The notes below the pieces were generated by a model that saw only the letters and a program-made list of their open reading frames with translations, did no database searches and was not told the DNA's origin. The position numbers were made by a program, and so were the translations under genes. DNA of 10,148 nt from Spirochaetaceae bacterium (GTDB lineage Bacteria; Spirochaetota; Spirochaetia; Treponematales; Breznakiellaceae): the NCBI GenBank assembly GCA_031284645.1, contig JAITXS010000035.1, forward strand, positions 1-10,148. Direction: 5' to 3'. Of the stretch, positions 1 to 6,252 are shown piece after piece (positions within the stretch are counted from its first letter, which is position 1; each line of letters begins with the position of its first letter).

Positions 1-40
1 TTAGCAATTCTTTTTGTCCCATGAGCAATTTCCTTGCCAT
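1..40 (-). CDS. N-terminus of a transposase (partial, 13 codons)
   Basis: On the minus strand an ATG at 40-38 opens a frame reading MARKLLMGQKELL and leaving the window. A Shine-Dalgarno GAGGT (51-47) lies 6 nt before the ATG, which is ideal spacing. An N-terminal QKEL motif is common at the start of ISNCY-type transposases, where it leads into a helix-turn-helix. That assignment is from memory and rests on only a few residues. The position next to the 20-bp repeats supports a transposase. A minus-strand TATAAT (62-57) lies just upstream but so close to the SD that its role is doubtful. Nothing can be said about integrity, catalytic residues or full length. Confidence 0.6.
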   Translation of the reverse strand, partial: MARKLLMGQKELL

Positions 41-61
41 ATTTTTACCTCGGCTTATTAT
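34..61 (+). promoter_or_regulatory. Possible outward sigma-70 promoter in the IS end
   Basis: TTGCCA (34-39) and TATTAT (56-61) are separated by 16 bp, each matching the sigma-70 consensus at 5 of 6 positions. It reads rightward towards acn, with a predicted start near 68. No better promoter is visible between the IS end and acn: a TATACT at 194-199 would start transcription inside the ribosome binding site. An IS-borne outward promoter driving acn is therefore plausible but unproven. Confidence 0.3.
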
Positions 62-65
62 ACCT

Positions 66-110
66 GAGGGGACATTTTCACGTTGCTATAGAGGGGACAT
101 TATCACGTTG
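66..110. repeat. Two 20-bp direct repeats of the IS terminus
   Basis: GAGGGGACATTTTCACGTTG at 66-85 recurs at 91-110 with a single T-to-A change, giving a 25-bp period. Such paired copies near an IS tip are typical transposase binding sites. They lie between the putative transposase start and the flanking DNA, as expected. Confidence 0.75.
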
Positions 111-120
111 GCGTAACACG

Positions 121-151
121 GGGGTTTCAGCCCTGTGGGGTTTCAGCCCTG
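121..151. repeat. 15-bp tandem direct repeat
   Basis: GGGGTTTCAGCCCTG occurs at 121-135 and again, exactly, at 137-151, separated by one base. Each unit contains a small GGG/CCC inverted pair. It lies just outside the presumed IS tip, so it could be the older upstream region of acn, part of the IS, or another degraded repeat. No function can be assigned. Confidence 0.7.
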
Positions 152-164
152 CTAACGCCCTCTG

Positions 165-180
165 CCCAACTACCCTAAAC
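165..180 (-). repeat. Short remnant of the GGGTAAT repeat family
   Basis: CCCAACTACCCTAAAC matches the reverse complement of the left arm of repeat copy D (10020-10035) at 14 of 16 bases. It probably marks a decayed copy between the IS and acn. Because it is short, chance similarity is possible. Confidence 0.35.
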
Positions 181-202
181 AAAGTACTTCATTTATACTA
201 TC

Positions 203-210
203 AGGTGGAG
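203..210 (+). promoter_or_regulatory. Ribosome binding site that fixes the acn start
   Basis: AGGTGGAG lies 6 nt before ATG 217. Upstream in-frame starts lack such a site and fall within IS-derived sequence, so this site decides the N-terminus. Confidence 0.8.
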
Positions 211-216
211 AAAATT

Positions 217-2172
217 ATGCCGAACACCCTTAGTGAAAAAATTATTCTATCGCATCTTGCGGACAAAGCGACTCATCTGCCGAAAGCGGGAGAGCCGATT
301 TCAATACATATTGATCAAACTTTAACGCAGGACGCTACCGGCACTATGGCCTATCTTCAATTTGAGACTATGGGCCTTAGCCGTGTAAAATCAGAACTTT
401 CTGTTTCTTATGTTGATCACAACACCCTACAGGAAGATTATAAAAATCAGGATGACCACCGTTATTTGCAAAGCGTTGCAGCAAAATACGGAATTTGGTT
501 TTCACGCGCCGGGAACGGTATATGTCATCAAGTCCATCTTGAATGTTTCGGCGCGCCGGGGAAAACACTACTCGGGGCCGATTCACACACGCCGACCGGC
601 GGCGCATTGGGTATGCTCGCGATAGGTTCAGGCGGGCTTGATGTTGCCTTGGCAATGGGCGGCGCCGCCTTTGATTTGCTTATGCCCGAAATTATCGGCG
701 TGCGGCTTTCCGGAAAATTGACGGGCGGGACTTCGGCGAAAGATGTTATTCTTGATCTCCTCCGCCGTGAAACAGTAAAGGGCGGTGTAGGTGCTATCTA
801 TGAATATTTTGGCGAAGGTATCGCGGGCCTGTCCGTTACCGAACGGGCAAGTATTACCAACATGGGCGCGGAACTGGGTGCGACAAGCTCAATCTTCCCC
901 TCCGATGAGAAAACAAAAGTCTTTTTGGAAGACAGAGGCCGCGGGGGTCTTTGGAAAGAGCTGAGCGCAGATGCGGGAGCTGTCTACAAAAGGGTCATTG
1001 ATATTGATCTTTCGGCTCTCAGGCCGCTTGCCGCTTGCCCGCATTCACCGGATAATATCAAGCCCGTATCGGAATTGGCCGGTCTTCCAGTTGATCAGGT
1101 TGTTATAGGCTCATGCACAAACTCTTCGCTTGATGATCTAGCGGCCGTTGCCGTCATTGTTTCAGGAAAAACCGTTCATCCCCGGGTATCGGCAGGCGTT
1201 GCCTGCGGCAGCAGAACAACCCTCCTCGCCGCAGAAAAAGCAGGTATCTTGTCCGAGTTGTTGCGGGCCGGTTTCCGGGTACTGGAATGTGCCTGCGGCC
1301 CTTGTATCGGCATGGGCTTTGCGCCTAAGTCAGGCGGGGTAAGCCTTCGTACATTTAACCGTAACTTCAAAGGCCGCAGCGGCAGCGCCGATGCCGGAGT
1401 GTATCTTGTGTCGCCGCAGACAGCGGCAGCCGCAGCGATAAGCGCTGTGTTTACAGACCTTGCAGGAGAGAATATCACCATGCCTGACACAAGACCCTTT
1501 CTTTTACAAAGTCAAAGATTTTCGTCTGATATGTTGATAAGCCCGCTTTCCCCCGAGGAAGCAAAAAATATTGAGATTGAAAGAGGCCCCAATATTAAAC
1601 CATGCCCGATTTCAACGCCTATCGCAGACAAAGTCGATCTTCCCGTGCTTTTTAAAGGCGGCGACAACATAAGTACCGATGATATTATGCCGGCAGGCGC
1701 AAAAGTGCTCCCGTTCCGTTCGAATATCCCTGAAATATCGAAGTTTGTTTTTTCGGCACTCTCCCCGGACTTTTATCAAAAAGCGAAAAAAGCAGGAAGC
1801 GGCCTTATCATAGGCGGGGTCAATTACGGACAGGGCTCCTCCCGTGAACACGCAGCCCTCGCTCCTATGTATCTGGGCGTTAAGATAGTCGCCGCGAAAT
1901 CTTTTGCCCGCATACACAAAGCCAATCTCATTAATTACGGGATACTCCCTCTTACTTTTATCAATCCTGAAGATTACGATTTGATACAAACTGATGATAT
2001 CCTTGAATTCAAAGATCTGCATCAATTGCTGGAAAAGAAATCGGGAGACGGTCAGCTTGAAATACTCAACAGGACAAACGGAAAGAGAATCTCCCTTGTA
2101 CTCCAAGCCGGTGAAAATGAGGCACAGATACTCCGCTCAGGCGGCAGGATACCCCACATGAAGGGCAATTGA
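217..2172 (+). CDS. acn: Aconitate hydratase (Aquifex-type, 651 aa)
   Basis: Fe-S lyase that isomerises citrate to isocitrate through cis-aconitate in the cytoplasm, supplying 2-oxoglutarate and thus glutamate. The substrate-site motif GADSHT is at 120-125. The three [4Fe-4S] ligands are Cys300 (GSCTNS) and Cys360 and Cys363 (ACGPC). The C-terminal swivel domain carries GGDNISTDDIMPAG (about 481-494) and the catalytic GSSREH loop at 540-545. Large and swivel domains are fused in one chain, which fits aconitase and not the split LeuC/LeuD enzymes. At about 650 aa it is the shorter bacterial form, well below the roughly 890 aa of AcnA. The start was set at ATG 217 because AGGTGGAG (203-210) precedes it by 6 nt. 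The open frame continues upstream to 34, but that part is IS and intergenic DNA. Homoaconitase is a less likely alternative. An intrinsic terminator follows. Confidence 0.93.
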   Translation: MPNTLSEKIILSHLADKATHLPKAGEPISIHIDQTLTQDATGTMAYLQFETMGLSRVKSELSVSYVDHNTLQEDYKNQDDHRYLQSVAAKYGIWFSRAGNGICHQVHLECFGAPGKTLLGADSHTPTGGALGMLAIGSGGLDVALAMGGAAFDLLMPEIIGVRLSGKLTGGTSAKDVILDLLRRETVKGGVGAIYEYFGEGIAGLSVTERASITNMGAELGATSSIFPSDEKTKVFLEDRGRGGLWKELSADAGAVYKRVIDIDLSALRPLAACPHSPDNIKPVSELAGLPVDQVVIGSCTNSSLDDLAAVAVIVSGKTVHPRVSAGVACGSRTTLLAAEKAGILSELLRAGFRVLECACGPCIGMGFAPKSGGVSLRTFNRNFKGRSGSADAGVYLVSPQTAAAAAISAVFTDLAGENITMPDTRPFLLQSQRFSSDMLISPLSPEEAKNIEIERGPNIKPCPISTPIADKVDLPVLFKGGDNISTDDIMPAGAKVLPFRSNIPEISKFVFSALSPDFYQKAKKAGSGLIIGGVNYGQGSSREHAALAPMYLGVKIVAAKSFARIHKANLINYGILPLTFINPEDYDLIQTDDILEFKDLHQLLEKKSGDGQLEILNRTNGKRISLVLQAGENEAQILRSGGRIPHMKGN

Positions 2173-2210
2173 AGGTTGCCGCAGTCTGATGCGGAGCGCT
2201 GCGGGACTTC

Positions 2211-2233
2211 GGTAAAAGTTAAGTGCTTTTACC
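2211..2233 (+). other. 8-bp stem-loop after acn
   Basis: GGTAAAAG (2211-2218) pairs perfectly with CTTTTACC (2226-2233) around a 7-nt loop. A further 6-bp stem (CCGCAG 2179-2184 with CTGCGG 2199-2204) lies just before it. It has no T-run of its own and directly precedes the terminator. It may stabilise the acn mRNA 3' end or be part of a double terminator. Confidence 0.5.
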
Positions 2234-2238
2234 CTGCC

Positions 2239-2263
2239 CTCTTCCCTAGGGAAGAGTTTTCTT
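2239..2263 (+). terminator. Intrinsic terminator of acn
   Basis: CTCTTCCCTAGGGAAGAG (2239-2256) is a perfect 18-bp palindrome that folds into a 7-bp stem with a CTAG loop. It is followed at once by TTTTCTTT. It separates acn from ilvC, so ilvC probably has its own promoter in the AT-rich tract at about 2257-2286, although no hexamer pair there is convincing. Confidence 0.8.
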
Positions 2264-2310
2264 TCATAATATAAAATAATTATAGGTTAAGAACTGGCTA
2301 AGGGGTTTTT

Positions 2311-3315
2311 ATGGCAGTAATGTATTATGAAAAAGATTGCGATCTCGGTGCGCTAAAAGGTAAGACAATCGCGATTATCGGTTATGGTTCGCAGGGGCAC
2401 GCCCATGCGCTTAACGCAAAAGAATCCGGCTTAAAGGTGATTGTCGGACTTTACGAGGGATCAAAATCGTGGAAAAAGGCGGAAGATGCCGGATTGACGG
2501 TAAAAACTGCCGCTGAAGCAGCAAAAGAAGCGGATTTCATCATGATTTTAATAAATGATGAAAAACAGGCGAAGCTTTACGAAGAGTCAATTAAACCGAA
2601 TTTAACATCCGGCAAAACGCTTGCCTTTGCACACGGTTTTAATATTCACTTCGGACAAATAAGCCCACCTGAAAATATCAATGTTGTGATGATCGCGCCA
2701 AAAGGCCCCGGGCACACTGTCCGCGAGCGCTACAAAGAAGGCGAGGGCGTTCCCTGTCTTATCGCGATCCATCAGGATGCGGGCGGCGATGCAAAGCGGC
2801 TTGGGCTTGCCTATGCGGCGGCAATCGGAGGTGCCCGTGCCGGAGTACTTGAAACAACATTTAAAGAAGAAACGGAAACCGACCTTTTTGGTGAGCAGGC
2901 TGTTCTCTGCGGTGGAGTCTCGGCTTTGATGAAAGCCGGTTTTGAGGTGCTTATTGAGGCGGGATACCAAGCGGAAAGCGCCTACTTTGAAGTCATGCAC
3001 GAAATGAAGCTGATCATCGATCTGGTAAATCGTGGTGGACTAAAATTTATGCGGTATTCAATTTCCGACACTGCGGAATACGGAGATTATATCACAGGCC
3101 CTAAAATTATTACCGAAGAAACGAAAAACGCGATGCGGCAGGTATTAAAAGATATTCAGACCGGAAAGTTTGCCAAAAAATGGATACTCGAAAATCAGGC
3201 ACATCGTCCCTTCTTCAACAGAATGAGGGCCATTGAAGCAGCTCATCCCATTGAAAAAGTCGGTGCGGAACTTCGTTCAATGATGAACTGGCTCGAAGCA
3301 CCATCCGAGAGATAA
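2311..3315 (+). CDS. ilvC: Ketol-acid reductoisomerase, class I (334 aa)
   Basis: Second common step of valine and isoleucine synthesis: Mg-dependent isomerisation and reduction of 2-acetolactate or 2-aceto-2-hydroxybutyrate. The N-terminal Rossmann domain has GYGSQG at 24-29. Catalytic-site residues visible are His108 (FAHGF), Lys131 (APKGPGH), the metal ligands Asp191 and Glu195 (TDLFGEQ), and Glu227 and Glu231 (FEVMHEMK). Length and the single knotted C-terminal domain fit class I. In the cofactor loop (46-53, GLYEGSKS) the usual Arg of GLR is Tyr, followed by Glu. This may bear on NADPH versus NADH preference. The start ATG 2311 has AAGGGG (2300-2305) 5 nt upstream. The gene stands alone between two terminator-like hairpins, so it appears monocistronic. 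Confidence 0.96.
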   Translation: MAVMYYEKDCDLGALKGKTIAIIGYGSQGHAHALNAKESGLKVIVGLYEGSKSWKKAEDAGLTVKTAAEAAKEADFIMILINDEKQAKLYEESIKPNLTSGKTLAFAHGFNIHFGQISPPENINVVMIAPKGPGHTVRERYKEGEGVPCLIAIHQDAGGDAKRLGLAYAAAIGGARAGVLETTFKEETETDLFGEQAVLCGGVSALMKAGFEVLIEAGYQAESAYFEVMHEMKLIIDLVNRGGLKFMRYSISDTAEYGDYITGPKIITEETKNAMRQVLKDIQTGKFAKKWILENQAHRPFFNRMRAIEAAHPIEKVGAELRSMMNWLEAPSER

Positions 3316-3352
3316 TATCCGAAAGAAGTATCTTGATAAACGAACAACAATA

Positions 3353-3382
3353 ATTTTCCGGCGTTGCAGAACGCCGGAAAAT
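3353..3382. terminator. Strong hairpin after ilvC, probable terminator
   Basis: A 13-bp perfect stem (3353-3365 with 3370-3382) closes a GCAG tetraloop. Its core is CCGGCGTT/AACGCCGG and A/T bases flank it on both sides. There is no T-run beyond the stem on the plus strand, because the T bases are in the 5' arm. It is the only candidate stop for the ilvC transcript and could work in either direction. Confidence 0.6.
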
Positions 3383-3437
3383 CAAATTACATTCTAAAAG
3401 GCAAGTGTGCTTCTTTGTGCCTAAGATCCTTCCTCCA

Positions 3438-3896
3438 ATGAATTCTAAAAAACCTTTTTATGCTGATGGTTTGTCTTTTAGCTGTGTCTCTTGCTCGCTT
3501 TGCTGCAGACGGGACAGTGGTTATGTGTTTTTAACAGAAAATGATCTTCGCCTGCTTTTGAACGAATTAGCTATGCCCTATGAAGAATTTGTGCCAGTTT
3601 ATTGCAGATGGGTAAAGCTCGGGACGTCCGGCTTTGAATTTCTGTCATTAAAAGAAACATCAAACTACGATTGTATTTTCTGGAAAAAAACCTGTTCCGT
3701 ATACAAGGCACGTCCTCTCCAATGCCGGAATTATCCGTTTTGGAAAGATTTACTTATCAGTAAAAAAATCTGGAAAGAAGCACTTGCCGAATGTCCGGGC
3801 GTGGGGCATGGTGAGCTGCACTCAAAAGAATTTATTGAATCCTGCATAAAAGAAGAAAAGAAACACTCGATCATCTCAAGAGAATCGCGAAACTAA
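3438..3896 (+). CDS. YkgJ-family cysteine-cluster protein (152 aa)
   Basis: Small soluble protein of the CxxCxxCC (YkgJ/UPF0153) family, thought to bind zinc or iron, with no established reaction. The cluster C16-x2-C19-x2-C22-C23 opens the protein. A second group, Cys79, Cys86, Cys96 and Cys119, lies around the typical CxVYxxRPxQCRxYPFW stretch (86-102). The start is uncertain. ATG 3438 gives MNSKKPFYADGLSFSC, matching how the family usually begins, but has no clear SD. GTG 3405 would add 11 residues and has AAAAGG only 3 nt away. No signal peptide or membrane segment is visible. The gene runs into ilvE tail to tail with a 3-bp gap and no terminator between. Its tie to branched-chain synthesis is positional only. 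Confidence 0.85.
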   Translation: MNSKKPFYADGLSFSCVSCSLCCRRDSGYVFLTENDLRLLLNELAMPYEEFVPVYCRWVKLGTSGFEFLSLKETSNYDCIFWKKTCSVYKARPLQCRNYPFWKDLLISKKIWKEALAECPGVGHGELHSKEFIESCIKEEKKHSIISRESRN

Positions 3897-3899
3897 AAA

Positions 3900-4988
3900 C
3901 TAAAGTTGAATCTTCAACATCCAGCCTTTTGTGTCGGGAAGCGCACCGTACTGTATGCCCTTTAAGGTATCACGGAGGCTTGCCGTAAGATCCCCGACCT
4001 TCTCGTTATTAAAGCTAATTTTTTTTTCGTTGTGGGTAAAACTGCTAATCGGTGTCACACCTGCGGCGGTACCGCTGACAAAACACTCCCGCGTTTCGGA
4101 GAGTGCTTCCTCAACACTGATTTTTCGTTCGCTTACCCTGATATTTTGATCACGGGCAAGCTCAATAATGCTTGATCTGGTGATGCCGGGAAGTATCGTA
4201 TCGCCAAGTTCAGGTGTAACAAGTTCTCCTGATTTTAAGTAGAAGAATATATTGCACGAAGAGCCTTCTTCAACGTATTTATGTTCGATTGCGTCAAGGA
4301 AAACACATTCCATATATCCGGCTTCCGCAGCTTCGTGTTTTGCCATCGCGGAAATGACATAATTCGAGGCCGCTTTTATCCAACCAGTGCCATGCGGCGT
4401 TGCCCGGGTACGTTTACTTGTCACTGCGCCGGAAAGCCCGGAAACAAAATAGGAGCTTACTGTCGTGCATATAATCATAACCCACGGTTCGTTTGAAAGA
4501 TTAACCCCGATACCGCCCTCGCTGTAAGTAAAAGGCCGGATATAAACTGCTTCGGCGCTTATATAGGAGTCTTTTTCCCATTCCTGTTTATACCGGGGGG
4601 TAAAACCCAATTTCGTGTTTCTGCGGACCGTTTCCACACAGGCATCTACAAATTTATCCTCGGGGAAAGGCGGCATATAGAGACCTTTCATTGACTGATA
4701 AAAACGCACGGCATTTCTATCCGGGCGGAAAATAGCAAGAGATCCGTCCTTTTGCGGCAGAGCTTTAAGTCCCTCGAACACGGAGATACCGTATTGTGAT
4801 GTAAAAGATACAAGCGGCATATCGGCATAAAAGTTCCGCGAAGCTTCAAGATTATTTTTTTCTTTTTCGGGCAAGGCAGCTTCTTCTGCTGCTGTCTTCT
4901 GCGATTTTTGCAGATATTCTTCCGTCCAACAAGTGCTGCCATATTTCGCACGATAGACGACAGGGTAAGTACTTAATGAAAAAGCCAT
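3900..4988 (-). CDS. ilvE: Branched-chain amino acid aminotransferase (362 aa)
   Basis: PLP enzyme of fold class IV that performs the last step of leucine, isoleucine and valine synthesis (2-oxo acid plus glutamate), in the cytoplasm. The Schiff-base lysine is Lys205 (GTGWIKAASNY). The glutamate that holds the PLP ring nitrogen is Glu241 (VEEGSSCN). Phosphate-binding and family motifs LPGITRSSI (266-274) and GTAAGVTPI (306-314) are present. At 362 aa it matches the longer group (ilvE_II, like eukaryotic BCATs) rather than the roughly 305-aa E. coli type. ATG 4988 has AGGAGT 6 nt upstream. A minus-strand TATGAT lies near 5014, but its -35 is poor. With an 86-bp gap to the STAS gene upstream and no terminator between, read-through from that gene is possible. 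Confidence 0.95.
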   Translation of the reverse strand: MAFSLSTYPVVYRAKYGSTCWTEEYLQKSQKTAAEEAALPEKEKNNLEASRNFYADMPLVSFTSQYGISVFEGLKALPQKDGSLAIFRPDRNAVRFYQSMKGLYMPPFPEDKFVDACVETVRRNTKLGFTPRYKQEWEKDSYISAEAVYIRPFTYSEGGIGVNLSNEPWVMIICTTVSSYFVSGLSGAVTSKRTRATPHGTGWIKAASNYVISAMAKHEAAEAGYMECVFLDAIEHKYVEEGSSCNIFFYLKSGELVTPELGDTILPGITRSSIIELARDQNIRVSERKISVEEALSETRECFVSGTAAGVTPISSFTHNEKKISFNNEKVGDLTASLRDTLKGIQYGALPDTKGWMLKIQL

Positions 4989-5074
4989 TATTTTACTCCT
5001 TGTAAGTTCTCATCATAGGAAGTGCCTTTTGATCTTTATGCAAGCACATGAAAGGCAAGGTCTGTTTTGTATTA

Positions 5075-5626
5075 TTAGCCTAAAAAAATCTGTCCTGTGT
5101 CATCAACAGCAAGTATTGTTTTACATTCAGAGCAACGAAAGCGTCCCGCTTTAACGGCCTTAAGTTTTTTCCCGCAAATCGGGCAATCAAAAATTTTAGG
5201 AAAAATAACGCCGTTTCCCGGCTGTTCTTCTCCTTTGAAGTAGTTCACCGCATCTTCGAGATCTTCCCTTATATTGAAAAACTGAGAAAATCCTAATAGT
5301 TGAAAAACATCGTATATCTTGGGCGGGACAGTCAGCAACACTAAATTTCCGTTGATTGCCCTGAGAGTTTTTAGAAACATGGTAAAAGAGCCGATCCCCG
5401 TGGACGATACATAGTTAAGCCCCCCACAATCAAAAATCAGCTTGGTAAAGCCGCTTTCAATGGCATGGCTTACCCTTTTTTGAAAAGAAGTAGAATTATA
5501 AGTATCAATATAGCCTGACAAAGTCAGTATTAAGCCGTTTTCAACCCCGTCCATACGTTTTAAATCAATTTTTAAGCTGTCATCTTTTTCGTTGTCAAAT
5601 CCGTGGACAATTTCATTATTAGTCAC
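5075..5626 (-). CDS. STAS-domain protein with C-terminal zinc ribbon (183 aa)
   Basis: Anti-sigma-factor-antagonist-type (SpoIIAA-like) STAS domain at about 15-135. It has the conserved DxxxLxYVSSTGIG loop, in which Ser75 or Ser76 would be the phosphorylation site used by a partner kinase. Then comes a C-terminal ribbon with Cys148, Cys151, Cys165 and Cys168 (CPxC...CxxC). A partner-switching role, sensing through kinase and phosphatase, is inferred for the STAS part. The ribbon's role is unknown. No cognate kinase or phosphatase lies in the window. Start choice: the frame opens at TTG 5638, but GTG 5626 is preferred because GGGG lies 7-8 nt before it and the promoter predicts transcription from about 5646, leaving TTG 5638 with almost no leader. 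It is transcribed toward ilvE without an intervening terminator. Confidence 0.85.
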   Translation of the reverse strand: MTNNEIVHGFDNEKDDSLKIDLKRMDGVENGLILTLSGYIDTYNSTSFQKRVSHAIESGFTKLIFDCGGLNYVSSTGIGSFTMFLKTLRAINGNLVLLTVPPKIYDVFQLLGFSQFFNIREDLEDAVNYFKGEEQPGNGVIFPKIFDCPICGKKLKAVKAGRFRCSECKTILAVDDTGQIFLG

Positions 5627-5652
5627 AGCACACCCCAATCATCATTCCAGTT

Positions 5653-5681
5653 ATTATATCATAACTAAAAGCCGGAGTCAA
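5653..5681 (-). promoter_or_regulatory. Sigma-70-type promoter of the STAS gene
   Basis: On the minus strand TTGACT (5681-5676, 5 of 6 consensus bases) and a perfect TATAAT (5658-5653) are exactly 17 bp apart. The predicted start is near 5646, giving a leader of about 20 nt to GTG 5626. This is the best promoter in the window. Confidence 0.8.
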
Positions 5682-5721
5682 GCCAAAAAAGCGTTTTTGG
5701 ATTCACGCGCGAATCACAAAA

Positions 5722-5748
5722 TGTAAATTTAGGGCTGTAAATTTAGGG
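5722..5748. repeat. 13-bp tandem direct repeat at the left of copy A
   Basis: TGTAAATTTAGGG occurs exactly at 5722-5734 and 5736-5748 (14-bp period). It occupies the place where copies C and D have their GGGTAAT arm, so copy A seems to be chimeric or rearranged here. An AAATTTAC (about 5993-6000) further right is in opposite orientation. Confidence 0.7.
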
Positions 5749-5749
5749 A

Positions 5750-5859
5750 CAGAACACTTGTGTCGTACCCGAAGCCCGTAGCTCTTTACTTCGGGTATGG
5801 GATAGCGGATGTCTGATACTACTATACCCAATACCCTATTACCCATCACCCTCTTACCC
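5750..5859. repeat. Palindromic GGGTAAT repeat, copy A (left arm missing)
   Basis: It shares with copy C a CAGAAC...TGTGTCGTACCC segment and the internal hairpin TACCCGAAG (5766-5774) with CTTCGGGTA (5789-5797). It shares with copy D a 28-bp stretch (from GATAGC at about 5801 to TATACC at 5828) with four differences. The right arm has five CCC runs (5827-5859), separated by 4-5 bases, which makes a G-quadruplex motif on the minus strand. The G-rich left arm seen in B, C and D is absent. Confidence 0.8.
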
Positions 5860-6101
5860 TTGGAATATCGCTTTAGGGGCAGTGCCCGACCCGAATAGGG
5901 CCGATGGATCAAATGTGACGACTTCCCGATCAAGGTAAGAGGTAAAACCCTTAAAAAACCCAATAGTCTTTTTTAAAGGTTTCCCTCATTTTAAATTTAC
6001 CCTGCTGCCTTTTACACTTGTTTCTGTGCAATTTTGCAAAATGCATTTTTTTGCAGTTGCATTAAAGCAAAAAACACGCGCTTCACTATAAGTATGTGAT
6101 A
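5860..6101. other. Gene-free spacer with an AT-rich hairpin
   Basis: No coding frame with a start site and family character is seen. An imperfect hairpin at 5945-5982 pairs AAACC-TTAAAAAA with TTTTTTAA-GGTTT, giving 13 pairs, one mismatch and a 10-nt loop. A 12-bp palindrome ATTTTGCAAAAT lies at 6031-6042. Sequence around 5860-5945 has scattered CCC/GGG runs that may be decayed repeat DNA. No function is assigned to any of these. Confidence 0.5.
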
Positions 6102-6222
6102 GGGGTTTGGGTAGAGGGTCAAATTAGGGTGATTGGGTAATGGGTAATGGGGTTAGTTTTTATCGGAAATCCTGCCCCCTTAACCCTTCTTTAAACCCTT
6201 TCCCCAAAGACCTATGACCCTT
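6102..6222. repeat. Palindromic GGGTAAT repeat, copy B (short form)
   Basis: The left arm has seven G-runs between 6102 and 6152. The last four are separated by 4-5 bases (GGG-TGATT-GGG-TAAT-GGG-TAAT-GGGG, 6127-6152), a textbook G-quadruplex motif. TTATCGGAAAT follows (about 6160-6170), matching TTATCAGAA of C and D. The right side is C-rich, including ACCCTTCTTTAAA (6184-6196), which is repeated at the right end of copy C. The internal TACCCGAAG hairpin of A and C is missing. A GGGTTA/TAACCC pair (6150-6155, 6181-6186) keeps some dyad symmetry. It lies immediately 5' of the nuclease-like gene. Confidence 0.8.
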
Positions 6223-6228
6223 TATAAT
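6200..6228 (+). promoter_or_regulatory. Possible promoter at the right end of copy B
   Basis: A perfect TATAAT (6223-6228) sits 17 bp after a poor -35 (TTCCCC, 6200-6205). The predicted start near 6235 would leave about 18 nt before ATG 6253, just including the GGAGGT site. If real, the repeat supplies the promoter of the downstream gene. Confidence 0.35.
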
Positions 6229-6252
6229 ATTTTAATGTGGAGGTAAAAAAAG

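Larger units (their letters stand above)
1..110 (-). mobile_element. End of an insertion sequence, cut by the window edge
   Basis: The stretch holds the start of a transposase-like reading frame running out of the window on the minus strand, preceded by two near-identical 20-bp repeats (66-85 and 91-110). Repeated internal copies near the tip are known for several IS families with an integrase-core transposase. From memory the GGGGACATT-TCACGTTG motif resembles ends of ISNCY (ISDol1-type) or IS21-like elements. The outer tip is most likely near 110, since similarity between the repeats stops there. The exact boundary and any target duplication cannot be seen because the other end is outside the window. 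The element sits about 100 bp upstream of acn and may have replaced its native promoter region. Confidence 0.6.

Noticed and set aside
34..216. N-terminal extension of aconitase by 61 residues
   Set aside because: The extension reads through the IS end and tandem repeats, has no family similarity, and a good ribosome binding site marks ATG 217.
1612..2106. Minus-strand frame of 164 codons inside acn
   Set aside because: It is antisense to the conserved swivel domain of aconitase and shows no protein family features.
217..2172. 3-isopropylmalate dehydratase (LeuC) given the ilv neighbours
   Set aside because: The chain includes the fused swivel domain with the GSSREH loop; LeuC is a shorter protein with a separate LeuD partner.
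2173..2310. T-box or leader-peptide attenuator before ilvC
   Set aside because: There is no specifier or T-box motif, and no short frame rich in Leu, Val or Ile codons. The terminator fits the end of acn, and the AT-rich tract between it and ilvC is short.
5703..5963. Minus-strand frame of 86 codons
   Set aside because: It lies across repeat copy A and its flank, is rich in repeat-derived codons, has no ribosome binding site and no recognisable domain.
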